NCBI GenBank assembly: GCA_964344165.1
Contig: CAYFMH010000027.1
Span: 1 to 19,401, forward strand
Direction: 5' to 3'
Length of the DNA stretch: 19,401 bases
Source: CAYFMH01 sp964344165
GTDB lineage: Bacteria > Patescibacteriota > Gracilibacteria > UBA4473
Position numbers and translations under genes: made by a program. Position 1 is the first letter of the stretch. Each line of letters starts with the position of its first letter. The notes beneath the pieces are model-generated. The model was given only the letters and a program-made list of their open reading frames with translations, did no database searches and was not told the origin of the DNA. Positions 7,568-14,655 of this stretch are shown piece by piece.

Positions 7568-7570
7568 AAG
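7548..7570. repeat. Right hairpin of transposase unit, overlapping the gene's stop codon
   Basis: ctttcaatcg (7548-7557) and cgattgaaag (7561-7570) form a perfect 10-bp stem with a 3-nt loop aga. The last codons and TGA of the transposase gene are part of the stem. The pattern matches the left hairpin at 6961-6982 apart from one base pair (G-C versus T-A). ttgaaa in the right arm also serves as the predicted -35 of ackA. Confidence 0.75.
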
Positions 7571-7600
7571 AGCTTCTTTATTTTTGTATAATTAAACTCG
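7564..7600 (+). promoter_or_regulatory. Predicted ackA promoter giving a leaderless mRNA
   Basis: TTGAAA (7564-7569), a 17-nt spacer and a perfect TATAAT (7587-7592, preceded by TTG) form a strong sigma-70-type promoter. The ackA ATG is at 7601, only 8 nt after the -10, so transcription should start at or within a base or two of the ATG. No Shine-Dalgarno is present, which is consistent with leaderless translation. Confidence 0.65.
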
Positions 7601-8674
7601 ATGAAACTCCTCACCATCAATCCCGGCTCTACCTCGGCCAAATACTCTCTCTTCGACGATCAAAAACTGATAACGGTAGGTCAATTCCGAAAAAAAGAAG
7701 CTAATTTTACCTTTGACGATCAAGAAATTAGCGAAAAAGAGTTCCAAAAAAGTTTCGCCTACTTCATCCAGCACCTGATCGATCAGAATCATCTGAGATC
7801 CCTAGAAGAAATCCAAAAGATCGGCATCCGCATCGTCCACGGAGGAAATAGGTTTCAATCCCCTACTCTGATCGATAACCAAGTTTTTGAGGAACTAAAA
7901 GAACTCTCTGTCCTCGCCCCTCTCCACAATCCCCCAGCCCTAAAAATCATCAAGCAGATCTGGGATCAAACAAGAGATGTAGAAATCTACGGAATTTTTG
8001 ATACTGCCTTCCACACCACGATCCCAGAAGTGGCGAAAACTTATGCCATCCCAAAAGATCTGGCCGAGTCGCACCAAATACAAAAATACGGTTTTCACGG
8101 GATCGCCTGCCAGTCGGTGCTCCATCAGGTGAAAAAAGATCTCGGCAAACTACCTCCAAATATCATCATCTGTCACCTCGGTGGTGGGGCCTCCATCACG
8201 GCCGTAAAAAATGGTGAATCGATCGATACCTCCATGGGATTTACACCGTTGGAGGGCATCATGATGATCTCCCGATCCGGTGATCTGGATCCAGGAATCA
8301 TGAATTATCTGGAGAAAAATGCTGGTCTCTCGGGTGAAGAAGTGCTGGAAATTCTGAATAAAAAATCAGGGATCAAAGGCATCACCGATACCGATGATAT
8401 GAAATTGGTCGTAGAAAAAGCCGAGGCCGGTGACCAGATCTGTAAATTAGCGGTAGAGATGTTTGTCTATCGGATTGTGAAATATATTTTTGCGTACTAT
8501 GGGGTGCTGCAGGGTCTAGATCTGATTACCTTCTCTGGAGGGATTGGAGTCGGGAGTGAACCAATTCGAGACAAAATCACAGAAAAGTTGAAAATCCTCG
8601 GATTTCCGGAAGATAAAAAAATTATGGTCGTGGAGGTAGCTGAAAATGTGGAGATGGCACGGGCAATTAGCTAA
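7601..8674 (+). CDS. ackA: Acetate kinase
   Basis: Interconverts acetyl phosphate + ADP and acetate + ATP, so it yields ATP in fermentation; cytoplasmic. Family motifs in order: 'NPGSTSAK' (7-14), 'RIVHGG' (77-82), 'LAPLHNPPAL' (105-114), 'FDTAFHTTIP' (133-142), 'YGFHG' (163-167), 'HLGGGASITAV' (192-202), 'DTSMGFTPLEG' (209-219), 'SRSGDLDPG' (224-232, catalytic Arg225), 'FSGGIGVGSEPIR' (311-323) and the C-terminal Glu351 in 'NVEMARAIS'. At 357 residues it is about 40 shorter than the usual 400, mainly from short N-terminal and inter-motif loops. The usual 'TRSGD' is SRSGD and 'GIGEN' is GIGVG. No phosphotransacetylase gene is in view. It could be butyrate kinase-like, but the motifs favour AckA. 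Confidence 0.92.
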   Translation: MKLLTINPGSTSAKYSLFDDQKLITVGQFRKKEANFTFDDQEISEKEFQKSFAYFIQHLIDQNHLRSLEEIQKIGIRIVHGGNRFQSPTLIDNQVFEELKELSVLAPLHNPPALKIIKQIWDQTRDVEIYGIFDTAFHTTIPEVAKTYAIPKDLAESHQIQKYGFHGIACQSVLHQVKKDLGKLPPNIIICHLGGGASITAVKNGESIDTSMGFTPLEGIMMISRSGDLDPGIMNYLEKNAGLSGEEVLEILNKKSGIKGITDTDDMKLVVEKAEAGDQICKLAVEMFVYRIVKYIFAYYGVLQGLDLITFSGGIGVGSEPIRDKITEKLKILGFPEDKKIMVVEVAENVEMARAIS

Positions 8675-8765
8675 AAAAACTTGTCTTCTTCTAAAACAAA
8701 GGAATAAAATTAAAAACCCTTCCTTTATTTTGCATTTTGCTTTTTAAATTTTGAATTAATTTACC

Positions 8766-9914
8766 ATGCACCGAGGCGTCGCCACCTTCACTCTGGATAC
8801 CGGACAATGTCCGAAATGGCTTTTTGAACGTATGGTAAAGATGGGACGAGAAATCATTGAAATCCTAATCGCCGAATATGGACCCGATGAATTTATCCGA
8901 AGGATTGGAGATCCGGTGTGGTTTCAATCACTGGGAACCGTGCTGGCTTTTGACTGGAATGCAAGCGGGCTGACCACCATCCTCACCGCCGCGCTAAAGG
9001 AAGCGATCCGAGGCCAAGAGCACTACTACGGGGTTTTCATCTGTGGCGGAAAAGGAAAAACCTCGCTCAAAACGCCCGATGAAATTGTAAAATGGGGACA
9101 TCAGCTCTCGCTCCCTGATAATCAAGTCAAAAATCTCCGCTACAACTCCAAGATGTCGGCCAAAGTCGATAGTTCGCTCATCCAGGATGGCTTTGATATC
9201 TATCACCACAGCTTTTTCTTTTCGCGTAATGGCGCCTGGACCGTAGTCCAACAAGGGATGAATACTCAGAAAGCCCGAGCCCGGAGATATCACTGGTTCT
9301 CAAAAAATGTAAAAGATCTCATCGTCGAACCCCACAGTGGAATCGCCTCACAGGGAACCATGCAAAGGACGCTCAATCTTACGGCCAAAAATAGCCAAAA
9401 AAACAAGTCCATTGCTATCGAAATGCTGAATTCTAATTTTTATTCTCTCCAAAAAGATCTTATCCTGCTGGATAAATACGCCTCGCCGCTCGGCACAATG
9501 GCAAAGTTTCAAAAAGACAAAGACCAGCTCACCCTCCTCGATCTTCCCGATCGAGAGTTTCATCACCATCCGGTGGAAGGAGAGAATTTCAGCCGAAGTA
9601 AGTATCTCCAAAAAATTTGCTGGCTCCTCTGTGACAAAAAACCAAAATCCTACCAAGAACTCGTCGCCACCAAAGGTGTGGGACCGAAGACCGTCCGTGC
9701 CCTCTCTCTCGTCAGTGAGATAATCTATGGCGCTAAAGCTTCCTATCGAGATCCAGCTCGATACAGTTTTGCGCATGGAGGGAAAGATGCGACGCCATTC
9801 CCAGTAGATAAAAAAACGTACGATGAAAACATCTCAATCCTAAAAAAAGCCGTGCAAAAAAGCCGGATCGCAACATCAGAAAAAAAGAAAGCTCTCGGAC
9901 GATTGCAAATTTAA
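8766..9914 (+). CDS. DUF763 domain protein
   Basis: A 382-residue protein matching the DUF763 family, best known from archaea and thermophiles and, as I recall, found in CPR genomes. The start 'MHRGVATFTLDTGQCPKWLFERMVKMGR' is the conserved N-terminus, which fixes ATG 8766. Other conserved blocks are 'FICGGKGKTSLKTPDEI' (91-107), 'DGFDIYHHSFFFS' (141-153), 'GAWTVVQQGMN' (156-166) and 'ARRYHWFS' (172-179). A helix-hairpin-helix 'GVGPKTVRAL' (304-313) near the C-terminus suggests DNA or RNA binding. The biochemical role is unknown to me. It is preceded by a 91-nt AT-rich gap with no clear promoter and ends overlapping the stop of the convergent next gene. Confidence 0.88.
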   Translation: MHRGVATFTLDTGQCPKWLFERMVKMGREIIEILIAEYGPDEFIRRIGDPVWFQSLGTVLAFDWNASGLTTILTAALKEAIRGQEHYYGVFICGGKGKTSLKTPDEIVKWGHQLSLPDNQVKNLRYNSKMSAKVDSSLIQDGFDIYHHSFFFSRNGAWTVVQQGMNTQKARARRYHWFSKNVKDLIVEPHSGIASQGTMQRTLNLTAKNSQKNKSIAIEMLNSNFYSLQKDLILLDKYASPLGTMAKFQKDKDQLTLLDLPDREFHHHPVEGENFSRSKYLQKICWLLCDKKPKSYQELVATKGVGPKTVRALSLVSEIIYGAKASYRDPARYSFAHGGKDATPFPVDKKTYDENISILKKAVQKSRIATSEKKKALGRLQI

Positions 9915-10372
9915 ACATAAACTTTTTCAGAACAAATCTGTTCACAAAAAGCTTTTACTCGTTCTTCCACTTCTTTTAGTTCTTCTCTCTTCAGATGTGG
10001 ACGAGGCGGCTTCAAAAGTCCAGTTTTTTCAAAAAAACCTCTTGCCGCTCTAATAAAAACATCCCCTGCATTAGCACCAAAAGTTTGTTCTCCATAAGAA
10101 TTTCTGGTTTTCATAACTTCTTCATATGCCAAATGAAGAGATACAAATAAACTTATAAAATCTTTTTCAGCTCTTTCTTCAAATCTTTCTAGAACTTCGT
10201 CGTGAGCAAAAACATGAAAAAATAACGCTTCTACAAAAGCACGAAAATGTTTAGAATATTCATATTCTTCATCATTCAATCGAAATCTAGAAAATAACTC
10301 CGGATCTGTGAATCGATCAACTAACGCTTCATACCGTTCACTTTCTGATAAAGTTTGTGAAATTTCAGCCAT
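9911..10372 (-). CDS. Hypothetical acidic helical protein
   Basis: About 153 residues from ATG 10372 ('MAEISQTLSESERYEAL'). A GTG at 10396 would add eight residues, but there is no support for it. The protein is soluble, rich in Glu, Phe and Arg and apparently all-helical. Recognisable segments are 'SKHFRAFVEALFFHVFAHDEVLERFEERAEKDF' and 'PPRPHLKREELKEVEERVKAF'. I do not recognise the family. Its TAA overlaps the DUF763 stop by 2-3 nt, tail to tail. A promoter-like TTGACA/TATTGT pair lies upstream (10403-10430). Confidence 0.65.
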   Translation of the reverse strand: MAEISQTLSESERYEALVDRFTDPELFSRFRLNDEEYEYSKHFRAFVEALFFHVFAHDEVLERFEERAEKDFISLFVSLHLAYEEVMKTRNSYGEQTFGANAGDVFIRAARGFFEKTGLLKPPRPHLKREELKEVEERVKAFCEQICSEKVYV

Positions 10373-10402
10373 TTCAAAAGTAAATTTAAAAAACACAAAA
10401 AC

Positions 10403-10430
10403 ACAATAGATATAAAATACAATTTGTCAA
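10403..10430 (-). promoter_or_regulatory. Putative promoter of the 153-residue unknown
   Basis: On the minus strand a consensus -35 TTGACA (10430-10425) is followed after 16 nt by TATTGT (10408-10403, 4 of 6 consensus bases). The ATG at 10372 would follow a leader of about 24 nt. Confidence 0.4.
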
Positions 10431-10447
10431 ATCTGTTTTTTTAAAAA

Positions 10448-11362
10448 CTATCGCCACACAAACGAATCCATAATCCAAGTGACCAGATTTTTTGTCTCCC
10501 CAAACCGATCCCGCGATCCCAAAATCACCGTCAATATTTCACTCCCATCAGCCGTCTCAGAGAGATTCACCAGACATTCACCCGCGTGCTCCGTGTACCC
10601 CGTTTTTACTCCTTTTGATTTAAGGAAGGTCCCAAGCAACTCATTGGTGGATTTCTTTTCATGAAAAAACCGCTCATCCACCGACGTCCCAGAAAAAGTC
10701 TTTTTTCCCACCGTTTCTCGAAAAAAATCATTATTGAGCGCAATCCGTACCAATTGCAAAATATCTGAGGCCGACATTTTGTTTCCATGGACCTCCCCCG
10801 TCTCCTCATCAAGGATATCTAACCCTGTAGAATTAAAAAATTCCGCCGAACGGAGCCCTAATCCTCGTGCTTTTTCATTCATTTTTTTGGCAAAAACCTG
10901 CTCTGTCCCAGAATCATAGAGAGCTAGAGCCACCATTGCATCATTGGCCGAAGGGATCAAAATCGCCTCCAAAAGTGCGCCAACGGTTAATCTCTCATGA
11001 TGATAGAGATCGGCTTTCGCTCCCTCGATCTTTGTGGCAGACAGAGGAATAGAAACCTCCTCATCCAGATCATGATTTTCATAGATCACGAGAAAAGACA
11101 TGATCTTGCTCAAAGAAGCAATCGGCTGTGCTCGATTTTCATTCTGTGAAAAAAGCACCCTCCCGGCATTTTCATCGAAAGCCAAAACCGCGGTCCGTTT
11201 ATCATCCAAAATCTTTGGAGCGACTTTTTTGGGAATTTTGAGCGGCACTTTGGCCGGCTCGAGCACCTCGATCCGAGGTAAACGACGCATCTCTTCCTCC
11301 ATCTGGCCGAGAAATTCGCCAGAAGTATCTGAGAAGAGAGCGAAGAGGATGAATTCTAACAT
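10448..11362 (-). CDS. D-alanyl-D-alanine carboxypeptidase, S11 (PBP5-like) family
   Basis: A serine peptidase acting on the D-Ala-D-Ala end of peptidoglycan stems. The three active-site motifs are present: SxxK 'SLSK' (Ser83-Lys86), SxN 'SAN' (138-140) and KTG (253-255, in 'KSKGVKTGYTEHAGECLV'). Flanking blocks 'AVLAFDENAGRVLFSQN' and 'RLTVGALLEAILIPSANDA' are typical. At 304 residues it lacks the C-terminal domain and membrane anchor of PBP5. The N-terminus 'MLEFILFALFSDTSGEFLGQ' is a very short hydrophobic stretch without the usual basic n-region. An in-frame stop directly precedes the ATG, so it cannot be extended. Export must rely on this weak signal or an annotation-level frameshift. 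The gene name dacA/dacF is not assigned. Confidence 0.88.
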   Translation of the reverse strand: MLEFILFALFSDTSGEFLGQMEEEMRRLPRIEVLEPAKVPLKIPKKVAPKILDDKRTAVLAFDENAGRVLFSQNENRAQPIASLSKIMSFLVIYENHDLDEEVSIPLSATKIEGAKADLYHHERLTVGALLEAILIPSANDAMVALALYDSGTEQVFAKKMNEKARGLGLRSAEFFNSTGLDILDEETGEVHGNKMSASDILQLVRIALNNDFFRETVGKKTFSGTSVDERFFHEKKSTNELLGTFLKSKGVKTGYTEHAGECLVNLSETADGSEILTVILGSRDRFGETKNLVTWIMDSFVWR

Positions 11363-11370
11363 TTAAAATC

Positions 11371-11402
11371 AATTATCAATCTTCAATTAGGAATTATCAA
11401 TT
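11371..11402 (-). promoter_or_regulatory. Repeat-derived putative promoter of the D,D-carboxypeptidase
   Basis: The AT-rich repeat here reads on the minus strand TTGATA (11400-11395), 17 nt, GATAAT (11377-11372), then 9 nt to the ATG. This matches a sigma-70 promoter in 4-5 of 6 positions per box and predicts a nearly leaderless mRNA. The -35 box overlaps the last codons of the four-helix-bundle gene. The repeat words (aattgataatt, gaagattgataatt) recur elsewhere, so the promoter may be a by-product of the repeat. Confidence 0.4.
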
Positions 11403-11749
11403 TTTTTCTTACAAGTTGAAATTATTTTACCAGTGATTCTCAAAATCTCCTCACATTCCTCTAATCGTTTTTCTGCTAAATCTTGTTCCAATATTTCTGA
11501 ATCACGCAAAAGCCTCAACCAAAACTTTGTTTCTCGTGCTTCTTTATAAACAATTGACAGCTTAGATACAAAATCTTTTTCCGATTGTCCTCCGATGGCT
11601 TCTTCTGCATTTGCTCCAACCGATGTCCCACTTCTCAGAAGCTGCTTTGCTATTACAAATTCTTTTTTTTCTCGCACCAAATATTGATAAGTTTTCACAA
11701 TATTTAAAGCAAAATCGTAAGTTTTTTGTAATAAAATATTTTCCTTCAT
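11387..11749 (-). CDS. Four helix bundle protein (S23 / 23S rRNA intervening-sequence protein family)
   Basis: A 120-residue all-helical protein with the family's signature blocks 'LLQKTYDFALNIVKTYQYL', 'AKQLLRSGTSVGANAEEA' (about 34-51), 'SEKDFVSKLSIVYKEARETKFWLRLL' and 'ECEEILRITGKIIS'. The family was named from ORFs in intervening sequences of spirochaete 23S rRNA genes, but free-standing copies are common, including in CPR genomes as I recall. Here no rRNA sequence surrounds it. The molecular role is unknown. It is flanked on both sides by AT-rich word repeats, and its last residues 'KKIDNS' are coded by repeat sequence. Confidence 0.85.
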   Translation of the reverse strand: MKENILLQKTYDFALNIVKTYQYLVREKKEFVIAKQLLRSGTSVGANAEEAIGGQSEKDFVSKLSIVYKEARETKFWLRLLRDSEILEQDLAEKRLEECEEILRITGKIISTCKKKIDNS

Positions 11750-11806
11750 TGATGATTAATTTGTTTAAAATCCAAAATTGATAATTGAAGACTGAAGATT
11801 GAAGAT
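11750..11806. repeat. AT-rich intergenic word repeat
   Basis: The gap between cysS and the four-helix-bundle gene contains aaaattgataattgaagac then tgaagattgaagattta. These are near-tandem copies of a gaagattga word. The repeat runs up to the cysS stop codon. It has the same composition as the repeats at 5332-5374 and 14838-14897. Confidence 0.55.
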
Positions 11807-13237
11807 TTAGGACTTCAATTTATAGGTTGTCCCCCCTGCTTCGTCCAAAAGTTCAATCCCCTGTGCCAAAAGTTCATCTCGGATTCGATCGGATTCGGCC
11901 CAGTTTTTTTCGGCTCTAAACTGTTTTCTCTGTTCGATGAGATCTTCAATTTCTTTTTTTTGTGAGTCGGATATTTCTTTTTCTTTTGGGAAAACATCAA
12001 AAACTTGATCAAAATCATTTTCTAAAAATTTTATTACAGACTTTACAGAAGTAATGGGCAATCCTCCATTTTCCTGTAATTTCCGAGCCTTTTTTAATAA
12101 ATCAAAAACAGTAGCCAATGCTTCTGAAACATTCAGATCATCAAATAATGCCTCTTGGTATCTCATCCGATATTCATCTGCAAAGTCATCTTCTTTTATT
12201 TCATGCGCAACAGTTCCACTACGAAAACGATAAAATTCCACGATCCGATCAATTGAACTTTTCGCCATTTCCAATCCCTCAAACGTAAAATTCAACGCCG
12301 TCCGATAGTGTGCAGAGATCAAAAGATACCGAATCTGCTCTCCAGAATATCCTTTTTTAAAAAGATCCCGTACGGTATAAAAATTCCCCTTGCTCTTCGA
12401 CATCTTCTCTCCATCGACCAAAAGGTGCTTGGCGTGCAGCCAGTAATTCACGGATTTTTTGTGAGAAAATCCAGCGTTTTGGGCGATCTCACACTCGTGA
12501 TGCGGAAAGATGTTGTCTTCACCTCCGGTGTGGATGTCAAATGGAAAGTCTAAAAGCGTGTGCGACATCACCGAACATTCCAGATGCCATCCCGGAAATC
12601 CCCTGCCCCACGGGCTGTCCCACTGCATGAGATGGTTCGGATCGGCCGCTCGCCAGAGAGCAAAATCCAGCGGATTTTCTTTGTCCGGATTTTTGTCCAC
12701 TCTCGCTCCCGCGACGAGATCTTCCATTTTGTTTTTTGAGAGCTGTCCGTACTCCTCGTACTTGGAAATTCGGAAAAAGACCGATCCATTGCTCTCGTAG
12801 GCAAACTCATCCGCGATTAATTTTTCACACCACTCGATTTGTTCTGCTATAAAGTCAGTCGCTCTCGGTCGATGATCTGGTGGAATAATCCGAAGTTTGG
12901 TCTCGTCTTCTACAAACGCGTCTTCAAAGAATCGAGCAATCGCAAACGGATCTTTTTTTTCAAGCCGGGCTTTTTTGAGGATTTTGTCCTCTCCCTCATC
13001 GTGATCAGAAACCAGATGTCCCACATCGGTGATATTCTGAACCTTCGTCACGTCATATCCCGCGTATCGAAAAACTCGCAACAAAAGGTCACTCATCAGA
13101 AAACTCCGGAAATTCCCAATGTGTGCAAAATCATACACGGTCGGCCCACAAGAGTAGATTTTTACTTTGCCTTTCGAAATCGGCACAAATTTTTCTTTTT
13201 TTCCGGAGAGCGTGTTGTGGAGATAAATGTTTGACAT
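11807..13237 (-). CDS. cysS: Cysteinyl-tRNA synthetase
   Basis: Class I synthetase that charges tRNA-Cys. I chose ATG 13237 ('MSNIYLHNTLSGKKEKF'), which gives the normal family start and 476 residues; the frame is open upstream to 13267. Motifs: 'YSCGPTVYDFAHIGNFRSF' with the HIGH-type HIGN (39-42) and zinc ligand Cys30; 'GWHLECSVMS' with Cys221; 'HTGGEDNIFPHHECEIAQ' with zinc-binding His/Glu near 246-250; and 'KMSKSKGN' (278-285). The C-terminus 'LLDEAGGTTYKL' is the usual end of the anticodon-binding region. No ribosome-binding site is evident. A GC-rich hairpin lies about 30 nt upstream. Confidence 0.95.
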   Translation of the reverse strand: MSNIYLHNTLSGKKEKFVPISKGKVKIYSCGPTVYDFAHIGNFRSFLMSDLLLRVFRYAGYDVTKVQNITDVGHLVSDHDEGEDKILKKARLEKKDPFAIARFFEDAFVEDETKLRIIPPDHRPRATDFIAEQIEWCEKLIADEFAYESNGSVFFRISKYEEYGQLSKNKMEDLVAGARVDKNPDKENPLDFALWRAADPNHLMQWDSPWGRGFPGWHLECSVMSHTLLDFPFDIHTGGEDNIFPHHECEIAQNAGFSHKKSVNYWLHAKHLLVDGEKMSKSKGNFYTVRDLFKKGYSGEQIRYLLISAHYRTALNFTFEGLEMAKSSIDRIVEFYRFRSGTVAHEIKEDDFADEYRMRYQEALFDDLNVSEALATVFDLLKKARKLQENGGLPITSVKSVIKFLENDFDQVFDVFPKEKEISDSQKKEIEDLIEQRKQFRAEKNWAESDRIRDELLAQGIELLDEAGGTTYKLKS

Positions 13238-13273
13238 TTTTTCTGGTTGCAAATATGATGAAATCAATCTGGC

Positions 13274-13293
13274 TCCGGGAGCTTAGGCTTCCG
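13274..13293. other. GC-rich hairpin upstream of cysS
   Basis: ccgggagc and gcttccgg (plus strand, with ttag between) form a stem of about 7 pairs with one mismatch. On the plus strand it is followed by ggaagttttttattttt, like a terminator, but no plus-strand gene ends here. On the minus strand it lies between the 125-residue gene and cysS, with no U run after it. It may be a leader hairpin of cysS or a bidirectional barrier. Confidence 0.35.
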
Positions 13294-13303
13294 GGGAAGT
13301 TTT

Positions 13304-13681
13304 TTATTTTTCAAAAATAACCTTGTATCGAACTTCTTCATCTAAACTTTCAGGAAATTTTTCTTTAAATTGGCTATAAAAAATCTCTTTTGTGCCTTTT
13401 AATTCAAATTCCTCATCAATGTCTCCCCAATGAATAATTAGATAAAATGAATAAGCTTCTTTTTTTATTTTTTCAATTGTTTGAAAAAAATCATTTTTTT
13501 CATGGTTAGCTATCTCAAGCGTTGCAGCATGATAAAGAGGTTTCAAAAGATATGATAAATAACCTTCTTTTCCTCCTCTACATTTTTTCCCAATATCAAA
13601 ATTGTTAGCATCCTCTTGAAGTATGTTTTGGATTTTATCTACTTTTTTGGAATCGAAACTAATACAAGAAAAATAACTCAT
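13304..13681 (-). CDS. Hypothetical protein
   Basis: A 125-residue soluble protein of mixed alpha/beta character, rich in Lys, Glu and Phe, that I do not recognise. The start is 'MSYFSCISFDSKKVDKIQNIL'; later segments are 'FYLIIHWGDIDEEFELKG' and 'FPESLDEEVRYKVIFEK'. No signal peptide or membrane segment is seen. The last codons lie in an AT palindrome (ttattttt / aaaaataa). It reads in the same direction as cysS, 66 nt upstream of it, and is separated from the gene before it by a strong terminator, so it probably has its own promoter in the AT-rich 13682-13850 gap. Confidence 0.55.
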   Translation of the reverse strand: MSYFSCISFDSKKVDKIQNILQEDANNFDIGKKCRGGKEGYLSYLLKPLYHAATLEIANHEKNDFFQTIEKIKKEAYSFYLIIHWGDIDEEFELKGTKEIFYSQFKEKFPESLDEEVRYKVIFEK

Positions 13682-13850
13682 TTTTAAAAATTGGTGCTTA
13701 AAAATTATTTATAAAATTAAAAATTACAAAATTAAAAATTTCTGTTAGCTTTGTACTTTATTTCCAAACTTTTCTCAAATAAAAACTACTTAAAACCTCC
13801 CAGACACGACATAATCTTTATTTTCGAAAAGTCGGTGTCAAAATGACAAA
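13682..13850. other. Non-coding AT-rich gap
   Basis: No ORF is supported. The stretch starts with the tandem words aaaattaaaaattac and aaaattaaaaattt (about 13715-13741). A minus-strand TTGACA (13841-13836) just past the upstream terminator could be a -35 for the 125-residue gene, but no good -10 lies at 16-18 nt. Confidence 0.4.
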
Positions 13851-13853
13851 ACG

Positions 13854-13882
13854 GATAAAAAAAGCAGGGTTTCTGCCCTGCT
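13854..13882 (-). terminator. Rho-independent terminator of the 211-residue gene
   Basis: On the minus strand AGCAGGG and CCCTGCT pair over a 6-nt loop (stem 13863-13882), followed by a run of seven T (plus-strand A run at 13857-13863). It lies 37 nt after the gene's stop. Confidence 0.85.
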
Positions 13883-13883
13883 C

Positions 13884-13919
13884 TCTAAGTTCTAATAACT
13901 AAGTTCTAAGTTCTAAATT
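13884..13919. repeat. Tandem 'ctaagttctaa' words
   Basis: Three to four imperfect copies of ctaagttctaa lie between the stop codon of the 211-residue gene and its terminator. They differ from the gaagattga words found elsewhere but also sit exactly in an intergenic gap. Confidence 0.5.
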
Positions 13920-14554
13920 TAGGCTTTCGCCTTCGCTTTCTTTTCTTTCGCTTCTTCTTCCTCCAGGGATCCCTCTGGAAGTACATTTTCAATCGCCGCC
14001 CAGTTAGAATTAATGTCTTCTGGGACTACAATTGTCACGTCATCTCCTACCATTCCTCGGAAAAAGGTCACCGAAGCATAAAGTACATTGTATGTTTTTC
14101 CTTCGGCCAAAACTTGGTACTGAGAACCATCCAGAACCAATCTCCCGGTGAGAAGTTTTCGTGGAGCCGGTTGAATTTGTTTGTACACAAACGCTCCATT
14201 TGGTTGAATCATAAGTTTGAGTCCATCTCCTTCTACCAATTTTGACTTAGAAGCATAATTGGCCGGCACTGGATACTGTTTGTCATCTTTGGTGATCATA
14301 TTTTGACCATCAAAGATCCCTTCAATCACTTTTTCTTCATCTTCTCCCAGAGCAGAAGCCATATCATGACTTCGTTTTTGTTTTTCTGTGAGCTCTTCTA
14401 CTTTAATATGAATCGCATCTGCCTCTACCCCCAATTCTTTGGCGATCAATTCGATCCATTTTTCAGAAGCCTGCACCGCAGATTTGGCAGTAGCAACAGA
14501 CTCCGCTAGGCTCTGTACGAGCTCGTCGACTTTTTGGTTCTTTTTGTTTTTCAT
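13919..14554 (-). CDS. Conserved CPR-type protein of unknown function (beta domain with 'YPVPANYASKSKLVEGD')
   Basis: A 211-residue protein. Residues 1-75 form a predicted helical/coiled-coil N-terminus ('KVDELVQSLAESVATAKSAVQASEKWIELIAKELGV'). Residues 76-180 look like a beta-rich domain with 'VIEGIFDGQNMITKDDKQYPVP', 'NYASKSKLVEGDGLKLMI' and 'FVYKQIQPAPRKLLTGRLV'. The tail is highly charged (EEEEAKEKKAKAKA). From memory the 'NYASKSKLVEGD' block recurs in many CPR genomes as an uncharacterised protein; the coiled coil plus small beta-barrel layout invites comparison with proteasomal-ATPase or GreA-like proteins, but that is speculation. It has a near-consensus promoter and a strong terminator, so it is probably a well-expressed single-gene unit. 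Confidence 0.8.
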   Translation of the reverse strand: MKNKKNQKVDELVQSLAESVATAKSAVQASEKWIELIAKELGVEADAIHIKVEELTEKQKRSHDMASALGEDEEKVIEGIFDGQNMITKDDKQYPVPANYASKSKLVEGDGLKLMIQPNGAFVYKQIQPAPRKLLTGRLVLDGSQYQVLAEGKTYNVLYASVTFFRGMVGDDVTIVVPEDINSNWAAIENVLPEGSLEEEEAKEKKAKAKA

Positions 14555-14578
14555 GTTGGTTTTTTATGAAATCCAGCC

Positions 14579-14607
14579 ATTATACCACTTCGAGAAAAGA
14601 AATTCAA
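14579..14607 (-). promoter_or_regulatory. Promoter of the 211-residue gene
   Basis: On the minus strand TTGAAT (14607-14602), a 17-nt spacer and a perfect TATAAT (14584-14579). The ATG at 14554 follows 24 nt after the -10, giving a leader of about 17 nt. Confidence 0.75.
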
Positions 14608-14655
14608 GCTTTTTTCTTTGATTTTTTATAAATGAGCTTCTAAATTCTCTCGGTC

